From a virus: DNA of 29,309 nucleotides. Shown in pieces: positions 21,730 through 29,302 of this stretch. The stretch is from positions 1 through 29,309 of IMG/VR virus record IMGVR_UViG_3300010885_025481; one strand, 5' to 3'. The stretch's first letter is position 1. Every line of letters begins with the position of its first letter. The notes beneath the pieces are model-generated. The model was given only the letters and a program-made list of their open reading frames with translations. It searched no databases and was not told the origin of the DNA. The translations under genes were made by a program, and so were the position numbers.

Positions 21730-23534
21730 AAAAAATTAATTTCCAAAAAATAAGTATTAAAAACTTTTTATCTTTTGGTGAAATCCCTGTAGTCCTAGAG
21801 TTTAAAACTGGATTACATATTATTACTGGGATAAACAGAGATAAATCTGATAGACAAAATGGATTAGGAAAATCTGCAATGATGGAATCATTGTATTTTT
21901 GTATTTTCGGGACAACTATACGAGACTTGAAAAAGGATTTAATTCCAAATGCATTTACTAATGGTGTTTGTGAAGTTATATTAGATTTTGAAGTAGTGTC
22001 TGGTAAAAAGAAAGATTCGTATAAAGTCATTAGAACTTTGAATCCTTCTAAATTATATTTTTATAAAAATGATCAAGATGTAACAAGAGATTCAATCAAA
22101 AATACTGAAGAAGATTTGCATACTATATTACATGCTTCTCCTAGTGTTTTTGAAAATTGTGTTATTATGACCCTTAATAACACAATTCCATTCATGGCTA
22201 AGGCCAAAGCAGATAAAAGAAAGTTCATTGAAAGTATTTTCAATTTGGATATTTTCAGTAAAATGCTTTCAAAAATTAAAGAAGAACATACAGAAAAAAA
22301 GAAAGAGTATGAAATTGAACTTACAAAGATGGAAGAGTCGGAACGATCTTTGAAGAATTTAACTATACAACGAGATACTATTCTATCCAATCGTAAAAAT
22401 AAAAATTTAATTTATGAAAAAAGAAAAGTAGATAATCTGGAAGAAAAACAAAGATTTTCGGAAGAACTGGATAAACATGAAGTTTGTAATTTAGAAGAAA
22501 TTAAAACTAATCTCAAGAATCTGAAAAAAGCTAAACTTTCAGTAGAAGAAAATATCGATAAATTGAATGATGAACGGTCTTCGTTGAGAGCAACAGCAAG
22601 TCATAACGAGAAACTTTTGCCTAAAATTGGTGTGTCTGGATCTTCTTGTCCAGTATGTCTGCGTTCTGTTAATGAGCATGATAAAGAATACATAAAAGAA
22701 GAGAAGTTAAAGATTAACGATATCATTATTAAATTAAATAATGATATTAAAGTTCTTGATGAAAAAATAGAAACACTGAAGTCTAATAAAAGTAAATTAG
22801 AAAAGGCATACGAGAAGTATAATAAAAAGATCAGTCAAATAGAAGTGGCTGAACAAAAAAAGAAAAGCATAAAGGATAGAATCAAACAATTAGATACTTG
22901 GTTAATTCAACTTGATTCTGACATAGAAGAATTGAAGTCTGAAAAAACTGAAGCAGATCCATTTCTAAAAACACAAATAGACATCATACAAACCATCAAG
23001 GATTCTGTTAATAAATGCAGATATGATTTAAATTTGATGGATACGGTAAAATTTATTGTATCTGAAGATGGTGTAAAATCTTATATAGTTAAAAAGATTT
23101 TACAGATGTTTAATGATAGACTTAGATATTATCTATCAAAGATGGATGCAAACTGTATCTGTAATTTTAATGAATACTTCGAAGAGGAAATTGTAAACGA
23201 AAAGAATAAAATTTGTTCTTATTTTAATTTTTCTGGTGCAGAAAGAAAAAATATTGATTTCTCATGTTTGTTTACTTTCATGGATATCAGAAGACTCCAA
23301 GGAAATGTTACATATAATATTAGTATATATGATGAATTATTTGATAGTTGTTTAGATGAAAAAGGTATCGATCTTGTTACCAAAATAATTAAAGAACGAG
23401 TAGAAAAATATAATGAATGCGTTCTGGTTATCTCACACAGAAAAGAAAGCGTGAAATCATCTACGGGGGATGTTATATTTTTAGAGAAAAAAGACGGGAT
23501 TACATCAAGGATAGATTATAATCCATTCTTGTAA
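21726..23534 (+). CDS. 46: Recombination endonuclease subunit gp46 (SbcC/Rad50-like ATPase)
   Basis: The 602-aa protein (T4: 560) is an SMC-like ATPase. The N-terminal half-domain ends its Walker A at NGLGKS (residues 45-50), preceded by a short insert compared with T4. Two coiled coils (about 180-300 and 320-420) flank a zinc hook CPVC at 308-311. The C-terminal lobe has the signature motif as FSGAE instead of LSGGE and Walker B in NISIYDELFD, followed by VLVISHRKE (H-loop). All parts needed for ATP-driven end processing are present. A strong terminator follows its stop at once. Confidence 0.94.
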   Translation: MKKINFQKISIKNFLSFGEIPVVLEFKTGLHIITGINRDKSDRQNGLGKSAMMESLYFCIFGTTIRDLKKDLIPNAFTNGVCEVILDFEVVSGKKKDSYKVIRTLNPSKLYFYKNDQDVTRDSIKNTEEDLHTILHASPSVFENCVIMTLNNTIPFMAKAKADKRKFIESIFNLDIFSKMLSKIKEEHTEKKKEYEIELTKMEESERSLKNLTIQRDTILSNRKNKNLIYEKRKVDNLEEKQRFSEELDKHEVCNLEEIKTNLKNLKKAKLSVEENIDKLNDERSSLRATASHNEKLLPKIGVSGSSCPVCLRSVNEHDKEYIKEEKLKINDIIIKLNNDIKVLDEKIETLKSNKSKLEKAYEKYNKKISQIEVAEQKKKSIKDRIKQLDTWLIQLDSDIEELKSEKTEADPFLKTQIDIIQTIKDSVNKCRYDLNLMDTVKFIVSEDGVKSYIVKKILQMFNDRLRYYLSKMDANCICNFNEYFEEEIVNEKNKICSYFNFSGAERKNIDFSCLFTFMDIRRLQGNVTYNISIYDELFDSCLDEKGIDLVTKIIKERVEKYNECVLVISHRKESVKSSTGDVIFLEKKDGITSRIDYNPFL

Positions 23535-23537
23535 AAG

Positions 23538-23572
23538 AAAAAGGGAGCAGAAATAAATCTGCTCCCTTTTTT
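23538..23572 (+). terminator. Rho-independent terminator after gp46 (probably two-way)
   Basis: Arms at 23538-23551 and 23558-23571 form a 14-bp stem with a 6-nt loop (AATAAA). The GC-rich core GGGAGCAGA is flanked by A5 and T6 runs. It ends the uvsY-to-gp46 series and, read on the minus strand, also the small convergent gene that stops at 23587. Confidence 0.92.
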
Positions 23573-23586
23573 AATGTCTTAATAGT

Positions 23587-23805
23587 TTATGTCTGTGATA
23601 CAAATGAGTAGAGTTCTTCGGCTCTAGCCAAGATATCCGAAGTCTTCGGATATAAAGAATCTACTAATGTAACATCATAAACTTCATTTTTTTTGTCTGC
23701 GTTTACTCTATGTGTGTCTAGCTTTTGGTGGTACGTTCCAACCAAATCGCTATGTGCCATAGATAAAACGTCCAGACGAATTTCGTATGCGTTTTTATTG
23801 CTCAT
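23587..23805 (-). CDS. Small conserved T4-like phage protein of unknown function
   Basis: The 72-aa product begins NKNAYEIRLDVLSMAHSDLV and ends with DILARAEELYSFVSQ, a pattern I recognise from short hypothetical proteins of T4-like marine phages, with no known function. It is probably helical. It is the only gene in the window with a normal leader: a TATAAATA late promoter (23834-23841) and a Shine-Dalgarno AAAGGAG (23818-23824), although the latter is 12 nt from the ATG. Confidence 0.65.
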   Translation of the reverse strand: MSNKNAYEIRLDVLSMAHSDLVGTYHQKLDTHRVNADKKNEVYDVTLVDSLYPKTSDILARAEELYSFVSQT

Positions 23806-23817
23806 ATGTGTGTATGT

Positions 23818-23841
23818 CTCCTTTCTACAAATTTATTTATA
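23818..23841 (-). promoter_or_regulatory. Canonical TATAAATA late promoter with Shine-Dalgarno
   Basis: On the minus strand TATAAATA (23834-23841) is identical to the T4 late consensus. It is followed by AAAGGAG (23818-23824), giving an expected leader of about 20-25 nt. This is the contrast case to the leaderless sites. Confidence 0.7.
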
Positions 23842-23879
23842 TTGTAAATATTTTTTTTCAACAAATTATTGAATTTTTT

Positions 23880-23903
23880 TTAAATAGATATAAATCTATT
23901 TAA
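23880..23903 (+). promoter_or_regulatory. Late promoter within a 10-bp inverted repeat
   Basis: TTAAATAGAT (23880-23889) and ATCTATTTAA (23894-23903) are perfect complements around ATAA. The late-like TATAAATC (23889-23896) lies in the centre, and the right arm ends just before the ATG at 23904. The 98-bp gap between the two divergent genes (23806-23903) contains this site and the opposite TATAAATA promoter; otherwise it is featureless AT-rich DNA. Confidence 0.6.
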
Positions 23904-25112
23904 ATGATAACATCCTTTACACCTCCTAAACCATTTCAAGGATTTACTCCTGTTGTTCCTCAATCACCAACACCACAACAAAACTCTTTACCCCAAGAAC
24001 CATCAGAAACACAATTACCGAGAGTTATCCAGTTTGGTGCAGATTTGAGTGGTTGTGGGTTATATCGTCTAGGGTGGGTTAGTCATCTTTTAAATTATCA
24101 AGGATCTATGATGGTTACAGACACTACCGTAATGGTATTAGATCCTAGATGGTATGTTAATGTAAAAGCTGTCAGATTACAAAGACAAGCTACATCAGCT
24201 CAATTGGAGTTTGTTAAATTTTTAAAAGATGTTCAAAAAAAAGTTGGATTTAAGATCATTTACGAAGTTGATGATGTAGTTTTTAGAGAAGATATTCCCG
24301 ATTATAATAAATTTAAAACCGCATTTACATCTGATGAAATTAGAAATAATGTAAAAGAAATTATAAATCTTTGTGATGAAGTTAGTGTAACTTGTGATTA
24401 CATGAGAAATTTATACACAGAAAGAGTTGGAAAGAAAGAGATTACTGTTATTCCTAATTTTCCTGCTAAATTTTGGATAGGTAATTATTTTAATCCTAAT
24501 AGAATAAATGATTTATATGACAAAAATAAAAAGAAGCCTCGTGTCCTTTATGCTGGTAGTGGTGCTCATTTTGATGTCGAAAATCGAGTGGGTCAAAAAG
24601 ACGATTTCGAACATGTCATCAAAGCAATAATCGACTCCAGACACAAATATCAGTGGGTGTTTTTGGGTGCTTTCCCTCCCCCAATCAGACCATACATTGA
24701 AAACGGAGACATTGAATTTCACCAATGGCAGAGACTCTACGATTATCCGCAAAAGATTTATGATTTGGGAGTACAGATGATGGTTGCGCCTTTGCAGGAC
24801 AATTCATTCAATAGATCCAAGAGTGATTTGAAATATATCGAAGCATGTGCATACGGATTACCTGTTGCGTGTCAAGATATGTGTACATATAAAGATGCTG
24901 AACTTAAATTCAAAACAGGCGATGAAATGTTATATCGCATGGAATATGAACTCAGCAGAGCAGGACATTACAAGAATAGCACATATAAGAGACGAAAAGT
25001 TGCAGAAGATCGCTTCTTGGAATTGGATCGTAACTTAGGTTGTTATAATGAATTGTTCTTGACTCCATATGGGTCACCCGAAAGAAAGAATCTAAAACGA
25101 TACAATCCTTGA
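23904..25112 (+). CDS. GT-B (GT4-like) glycosyltransferase in the replication module
   Basis: The 402-aa protein starts with about 40 Pro/Gln/Ser-rich residues, probably a flexible tail. A Rossmann-like domain follows: VIQFGADLSGCGLYRLGW, then KIIYEVDDVVFREDIPDYN, typical for phage and O-antigen GT4-like proteins. The second domain shows PRVLYAGSGAHFD, WVFLGAFPPP, and MVAPLQDNSFNRSKSDLKYIEACAYGLPVAC, which holds the E-x7-E-like donor-binding block (Lys-x-x-Glu). The acceptor is unknown; modification of phage DNA, a virion protein or host glycan are all possible. It lies between gp46 and gp43 and has a late-type promoter, unlike the early promoters of its neighbours. Confidence 0.8.
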   Translation: MITSFTPPKPFQGFTPVVPQSPTPQQNSLPQEPSETQLPRVIQFGADLSGCGLYRLGWVSHLLNYQGSMMVTDTTVMVLDPRWYVNVKAVRLQRQATSAQLEFVKFLKDVQKKVGFKIIYEVDDVVFREDIPDYNKFKTAFTSDEIRNNVKEIINLCDEVSVTCDYMRNLYTERVGKKEITVIPNFPAKFWIGNYFNPNRINDLYDKNKKKPRVLYAGSGAHFDVENRVGQKDDFEHVIKAIIDSRHKYQWVFLGAFPPPIRPYIENGDIEFHQWQRLYDYPQKIYDLGVQMMVAPLQDNSFNRSKSDLKYIEACAYGLPVACQDMCTYKDAELKFKTGDEMLYRMEYELSRAGHYKNSTYKRRKVAEDRFLELDRNLGCYNELFLTPYGSPERKNLKRYNP

Positions 25113-25143
25113 TTTGTTGTAAAATGTGTGGTATCATAGATAA
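25109..25143 (+). promoter_or_regulatory. Sigma70-type promoter before gp43
   Basis: TTGATT (25109-25114), 17-nt spacer, TATCAT (25132-25137), 6 nt, ATG at 25144. It lies in the 31-bp gap after the glycosyltransferase gene and overlaps its stop codon. Confidence 0.68.
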
Positions 25144-27705
25144 ATGGTAGGATATCGTAATGCTGTATACAATTATAAAGATAAAGTAGTTGACATTTTT
25201 ACTTGGGACGAGGAAGGTAAACGCATAGTTACTTCTGTCGAATGTCATCCATATTTCTTTTATGAGGATAATAGTGGATTAGATTTTAGTATTTTTAATA
25301 CTAATCTCAGAAAAAAAGAATTTGGTAATGTCTTTGATAAAAATAAATTTATCAAAGAACGTGGTCTTAAAAGAATTTTTGACAACTACAATCCAGTACA
25401 ACAATCATTGATTGATATGTATTGGAGTCATAATGATGACGAAGATTTTACTAAATTTGGATTAAAAATATATTTTGTTGACATCGAAGCTGTTGGCGAA
25501 AACGGATTTTCGTCTCCTCATGATCCAAACGATGAGATCAACGTAATCACAGTTTACAATTCTATCTCAAAGAAGTATTATGTTTGGGGAACACAACCAT
25601 ATACCGCGAAAAATGATGACGTAGTATACATTTATTGTGGTTCGGAATACGTCCTTTTGAAGAAATTTTTAGATTTTATGAAGTCAGATCCACCAGATAT
25701 TTTGTCTGGATGGAATAGTGACAGGTATGATGTACCATATATCATAAACAGGTTAGAAAAAATATTAGGGGCTGAAGAAACTAATAGTATATCTCCATAC
25801 AGCAGAAGATATACTAAAATGTTTAATGGTAAATTTGGCAAAAAAGAAATTGTCCACAGAATTGATGGGGTGTCTTGTGTTGATTACATGGATATCTACA
25901 AGAAATTCTGCCCTGTTAATAGGGAAAGTTATAAATTAGATTATATTGGTCAAGTAGAATTGGATGAATTCAAAGTAGATTATGGCGATAAGAGTCTATA
26001 TGAATTCATGTCGAGCGATTGGGACACATTTGTAGATTACAACATACAAGACGTTAGACTATTGGTGAATCTCGAAAAAAAACTTCAGTATATTGAGTTA
26101 TTAAGAATGCTATCATATACTGGATGTACTACATTTGAGTCTGCGTTGGGTACTGTGAGTGTGGTTACGGGAGCAGCAGGTATAGAGGCAAGAAAGCGCA
26201 ACCAAAGGCTATATACAGCAGTAGTAGATGATGACCAGCAGAAAGAATTTAAGGGTGGATTTGTATTTCATCCTGTAGCTGGACATCATACATCAATAGT
26301 TAGTTTTGATGCGAATTCGCTGTATCCTAATACAATGATTACATTGAATACTTCACCAGAAACCAAGGTAGGGAAAATCATTGGAATAGAAAATAATAAG
26401 ATTTCTATTAGAACGGTAGATGGTGTCATTGTTGAAATGACCGTTTCCGAATTCAACAAATATATTAAAAAGGAAAAGATTTCTATTTCCAGAGCTAAAG
26501 TTTTGTTTTCTCAAAAAAAGAAAGGTGTTCTTTCTGAATTAGTGGATCAATACTACAAAAAACGTGTAAAAACCAGAAAAGAGATTAAAAAACTGGAAGA
26601 CGGTATGCATGATCTTTCTTTAGAGGAACTTGAAAGAAGAGAGACAAAAATCAGTCAGTTAGAAACCAAACAACAATCTATTAAGATTTTCATTAATAGT
26701 GTTTATGGTGCTTGTGGTAATGAATATTGTGCGATTGCTGATACCGACATTGCAGAATCAATTACGTTGACTGGACAGGCAGTAATCAAACAATCCAGAG
26801 AAATATTTAAAAATTTTGTTTCGGAAAAAACTGGAGAAACAGATATAAAGTTTTTAGAAAAAGGGCTTATAGCAGGAGATACTGACAGTATGTATGTATC
26901 TGTTGATCAGCTTATTACAAAATTTTCTGAAAATGGAAAAGTTTTAAAAGATGTATATAAGATTGTAGATGAGTTTCAAAAATATTTAAACGACAATATT
27001 AAGTCATGGGCACAAAAAACTCTTAATACACTAGATTGTCGATTTGAATTCAAAAGAGAAAACATGTGTGATGCTGGAATTTTTCTTGAAAAGAAACGAT
27101 ATGTGTTACATGTTTTGGATAAAGAAGGGAAAAAGTGTGACAGTTGGAAGTATACTGGTGTTGAGGTAGTCAGTACTACAATGCCAAAGGCTATTAAGCC
27201 TTATGTTAAAGAAATCATACAGAATATCATTCTAACAAAATCGGAAGAATCTACAAATAGGATTTTCAAAGAAGCATATGATAAATTTTTAGAAATGGAT
27301 GTGACAGACATTTCAGTTGTTAAAGGCATTAGGAATCTAGAAAAATACGAGGCACTTTCAGATGGATTTAATACGGTAAAGGGTATGCCGTGTCATGTTA
27401 AATCTGCTTACTATTATAATTTATTATTAGAAGAATTAGGATTGAATAAAAAATATGAAAAGATTTCCAGCGGAGATAAAATAAAATATTTTTATGTTGA
27501 AACACCAAATAAATACGCAATAGAAACAATCGCATTTAAAACTAGATATCCTGTAGAGTTTAAAAGTTTTCTTAAACCAGATACACAAATTATGTTTGAA
27601 AAAGATATGTATATGTGTATTGAAAGATTTTATAATGTTATGAAATGGGTTATCAGAAAACCAACAGAACAATTGAGATGTACGTTAGACGATCTTTTTA
27701 GTTGA
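25144..27705 (+). CDS. 43: Family B replicative DNA polymerase gp43
   Basis: The 853-aa protein (T4: 898) has both activities. The 3'-5' exonuclease shows Exo I FVDIEAVG (Asp113, Glu115), Exo II GWNSDRYDVPYI (189-200) and Exo III YNIQDVRLL (Tyr299, Asp303). The polymerase shows motif A SFDANSLYP (Asp389), motif B with Lys514 and NSVYG at 518-522, and motif C AGDTDSMY at 577-584, all catalytic residues kept. The C-terminus LRCTLDDLFS resembles the T4 clamp-binding tail, so a gp45-type clamp should exist elsewhere in the genome. No intron or split is visible. Confidence 0.96.
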   Translation: MVGYRNAVYNYKDKVVDIFTWDEEGKRIVTSVECHPYFFYEDNSGLDFSIFNTNLRKKEFGNVFDKNKFIKERGLKRIFDNYNPVQQSLIDMYWSHNDDEDFTKFGLKIYFVDIEAVGENGFSSPHDPNDEINVITVYNSISKKYYVWGTQPYTAKNDDVVYIYCGSEYVLLKKFLDFMKSDPPDILSGWNSDRYDVPYIINRLEKILGAEETNSISPYSRRYTKMFNGKFGKKEIVHRIDGVSCVDYMDIYKKFCPVNRESYKLDYIGQVELDEFKVDYGDKSLYEFMSSDWDTFVDYNIQDVRLLVNLEKKLQYIELLRMLSYTGCTTFESALGTVSVVTGAAGIEARKRNQRLYTAVVDDDQQKEFKGGFVFHPVAGHHTSIVSFDANSLYPNTMITLNTSPETKVGKIIGIENNKISIRTVDGVIVEMTVSEFNKYIKKEKISISRAKVLFSQKKKGVLSELVDQYYKKRVKTRKEIKKLEDGMHDLSLEELERRETKISQLETKQQSIKIFINSVYGACGNEYCAIADTDIAESITLTGQAVIKQSREIFKNFVSEKTGETDIKFLEKGLIAGDTDSMYVSVDQLITKFSENGKVLKDVYKIVDEFQKYLNDNIKSWAQKTLNTLDCRFEFKRENMCDAGIFLEKKRYVLHVLDKEGKKCDSWKYTGVEVVSTTMPKAIKPYVKEIIQNIILTKSEESTNRIFKEAYDKFLEMDVTDISVVKGIRNLEKYEALSDGFNTVKGMPCHVKSAYYYNLLLEELGLNKKYEKISSGDKIKYFYVETPNKYAIETIAFKTRYPVEFKSFLKPDTQIMFEKDMYMCIERFYNVMKWVIRKPTEQLRCTLDDLFS

Positions 27706-27717
27706 AAATTTTAATAG

Positions 27718-27743
27718 GTTTCATAAATATTTTTTTATGAAAC
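27718..27743 (+). promoter_or_regulatory. Late promoter and start codon inside a 10-bp inverted repeat
   Basis: GTTTCATAAA (27718-27727) and TTTATGAAAC (27734-27743) are perfect complements with a 6-nt loop. The right arm contains the ATG at 27737. The late-like CATAAATA (27722-27729) overlaps the left arm and loop. RNA running through from gp43 would fold the start codon into the stem; RNA begun at the late promoter would lack the left arm. Confidence 0.6.
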
Positions 27744-28093
27744 TTATTACATTCATTGATTCAATTGGTAGAAATATTATTGGCGAGGAACTTTCTAGTT
27801 CTGAAGGTAAAATTTCTGTGAAGAACCCTGCTATGATTAATGTGGCTCAGGCCCAAAATGGACAATTGCAAGTGCAGTTAATTCCATTGTTCTTTGCGGA
27901 ATTTATCGCAACTTCTAGTAGAACAGAAGGAAGCGCATGGACATTTAACACTGGTAGCATTACCTTGGGTGATGTTACGGTGGATGATCGTCTTCAAGAG
28001 CAGTATGTCAAAGTATTCTCTGCCGCATCGTCTGCTCCCCAAGATGAATCTGGAAAAAGTGATGAGAGTGTAATTAAATTGTTTGATGAATAA
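27737..28093 (+). CDS. Small conserved phage protein, possibly Sm-like barrel
   Basis: The 118-aa protein begins KLITFIDSIGRNIIGEEL, then KISVKNPAMINVAQAQNGQLQVQLIPLFFAEF. This pattern (short strands, then 'V-x-N-P-A' and 'Q-L-I-P-L-F') is familiar from small hypothetical proteins beside gp43 or uvsX in T4-like marine phages, and looks like a small Sm-like beta barrel. The C-terminal 45 residues are acidic and probably disordered, ending SVIKLFDE. No function is established. It appears to be a late gene by its promoter and is followed by a strong terminator. Confidence 0.6.
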   Translation: MKLITFIDSIGRNIIGEELSSSEGKISVKNPAMINVAQAQNGQLQVQLIPLFFAEFIATSSRTEGSAWTFNTGSITLGDVTVDDRLQEQYVKVFSAASSAPQDESGKSDESVIKLFDE

Positions 28094-28120
28094 TAAACCG
28101 TAAGAGATTGTTTGCATAAT

Positions 28121-28152
28121 AAAAAACCCCGAATAAAAGTTCGGGGTTTTTT
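28121..28152 (+). terminator. Rho-independent terminator before uvsX
   Basis: Arms at 28121-28133 and 28140-28152 form a 13-bp stem (A6-CCCCGAA / TTCGGGG-T6) with a 6-nt loop (TAAAAG). It stops transcripts from gp43 and the small gene so that uvsX depends on its own promoter, which begins 2 bp later. Confidence 0.93.
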
Positions 28153-28153
28153 A

Positions 28154-28187
28154 TTGATTTTATACAAACTTATGTTATAATCCAAAG
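28154..28187 (+). promoter_or_regulatory. Sigma70-type promoter of uvsX
   Basis: TTGATT (28154-28159), 16-nt spacer, TATAAT (28176-28181), 6 nt (CCAAAG), ATG at 28188. With the terminator directly upstream, this is the clearest example of an isolated promoter whose transcript should start at the ATG. Confidence 0.8.
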
Positions 28188-29294
28188 ATGGATAAAGATA
28201 TTCTTAAAGTTTTAGAAGTATTGGAAGAGGGAAACCCGTTTGTTTCTTTTTTAAAAGATTCAACTCTAAGCAGAGTTGACAAGTGGTTCAGTACAGGAAG
28301 TTATGCATTGGATGCTATTATTAGTGGAAGGATGAGAAATGGTGGCGTTCCTAGTGGTCGCTTGACTATGTTTTATGGTGAGAGTATGACGTACAAATCT
28401 TCGGTTGTCCAAAAGATTTTAGCGAATGCTCAGAAGGAAGGACTCATTCCTGTGATTTTCGATTCCGAAAATGCTATTGACCCAGAGGGTGCTGAACGTC
28501 TAGGTTTGGATACATCAAAGGTAAAATATGTTCCTATTTTTAATATAGAGCAATGTCGAAACAGTTTACATAAGTTCTTGATGAATGTTAAGGAGAAGGG
28601 ACTAGAAGGAAAATTTATCGTGGCTATTGATTCTCTTGGAAACTTGGAGAGTGCTCTAGAGACTGCTAGAATTGAAAAAGATTCCCACAGTATTGATATG
28701 GGGACCAGAGCAAGAGCAATTAAATCATTGCTGCGTACATGCACACAATTGTCCGCTATGACAAAGACATCCATTATTATTACGAATCATTTGTATGATA
28801 ACCCTGGTGATCTACATCCAACTTTAGTTAAAAATATGCCTGGTGGTAAGGCTTGTGTGTACCTTCCTTCCGTTTCGGTTCAATTCATGAGGAAGCCAGT
28901 AAAGGAAGATGTTGTCAAATCTGAAAATAATGGATTGGCAGTTGGACAAAGAAATTATGTGGGTATTATTATCAGAGCACTGACAGCAAAAAATAGGTTC
29001 ATTAAGCAATACTTGGAGAGTGAACTTTATATTTCGTTTGCTGGTGGAGCAGATAAGTATCATGGATTACTAGACTTAGCTGTAGGTTTAGGCATCATCG
29101 AACAAACTGGATCGACATATAGTTTCAATGGAGAAAAACTTGGATATGCTAAATCCTTTATCAACAAAACTGCATTTTGGGATGGTATTATTCCCTTAAT
29201 TGATGAAAAGATAAAGATTGAATGGGCATATTCATCAAATCAAGCAAAAGAAAATACTGCATTGGAAAGTGAAATAGAAGAAGAACAAGAATAA
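28188..29294 (+). CDS. uvsX: UvsX-like RecA-family recombinase
   Basis: UvsX forms the filament that carries out strand exchange and starts recombination-dependent replication. The 368-aa protein (T4: 391) has GGVPSGRLTMFYGESMTYKS with the Walker A loop at residues 64-71 (GESMTYKS). The usual second Gly is replaced by Tyr, as T4 UvsX has Phe (GPSKSFKS), which separates it from bacterial RecA. VIFDSENAID follows, Walker B lies near KFIVAIDSLGNL (about 145-157), and SIIITNHLYDNPG is a UvsX/RecA L2-region-like segment. The C-terminus is acidic, as in the family. Its stop codon is the beginning of the next late-type element. Confidence 0.93.
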   Translation: MDKDILKVLEVLEEGNPFVSFLKDSTLSRVDKWFSTGSYALDAIISGRMRNGGVPSGRLTMFYGESMTYKSSVVQKILANAQKEGLIPVIFDSENAIDPEGAERLGLDTSKVKYVPIFNIEQCRNSLHKFLMNVKEKGLEGKFIVAIDSLGNLESALETARIEKDSHSIDMGTRARAIKSLLRTCTQLSAMTKTSIIITNHLYDNPGDLHPTLVKNMPGGKACVYLPSVSVQFMRKPVKEDVVKSENNGLAVGQRNYVGIIIRALTAKNRFIKQYLESELYISFAGGADKYHGLLDLAVGLGIIEQTGSTYSFNGEKLGYAKSFINKTAFWDGIIPLIDEKIKIEWAYSSNQAKENTALESEIEEEQE

Positions 29295-29302
29295 ATAGAC
29301 TT
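29292..29302 (+). promoter_or_regulatory. Late-type promoter overlapping the uvsX stop
   Basis: TAAATAGA (29292-29299) starts with the uvsX stop codon, followed by CTT and an ATG at 29303. It fits the late motif and predicts that another gene begins at the window edge. Confidence 0.45.
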
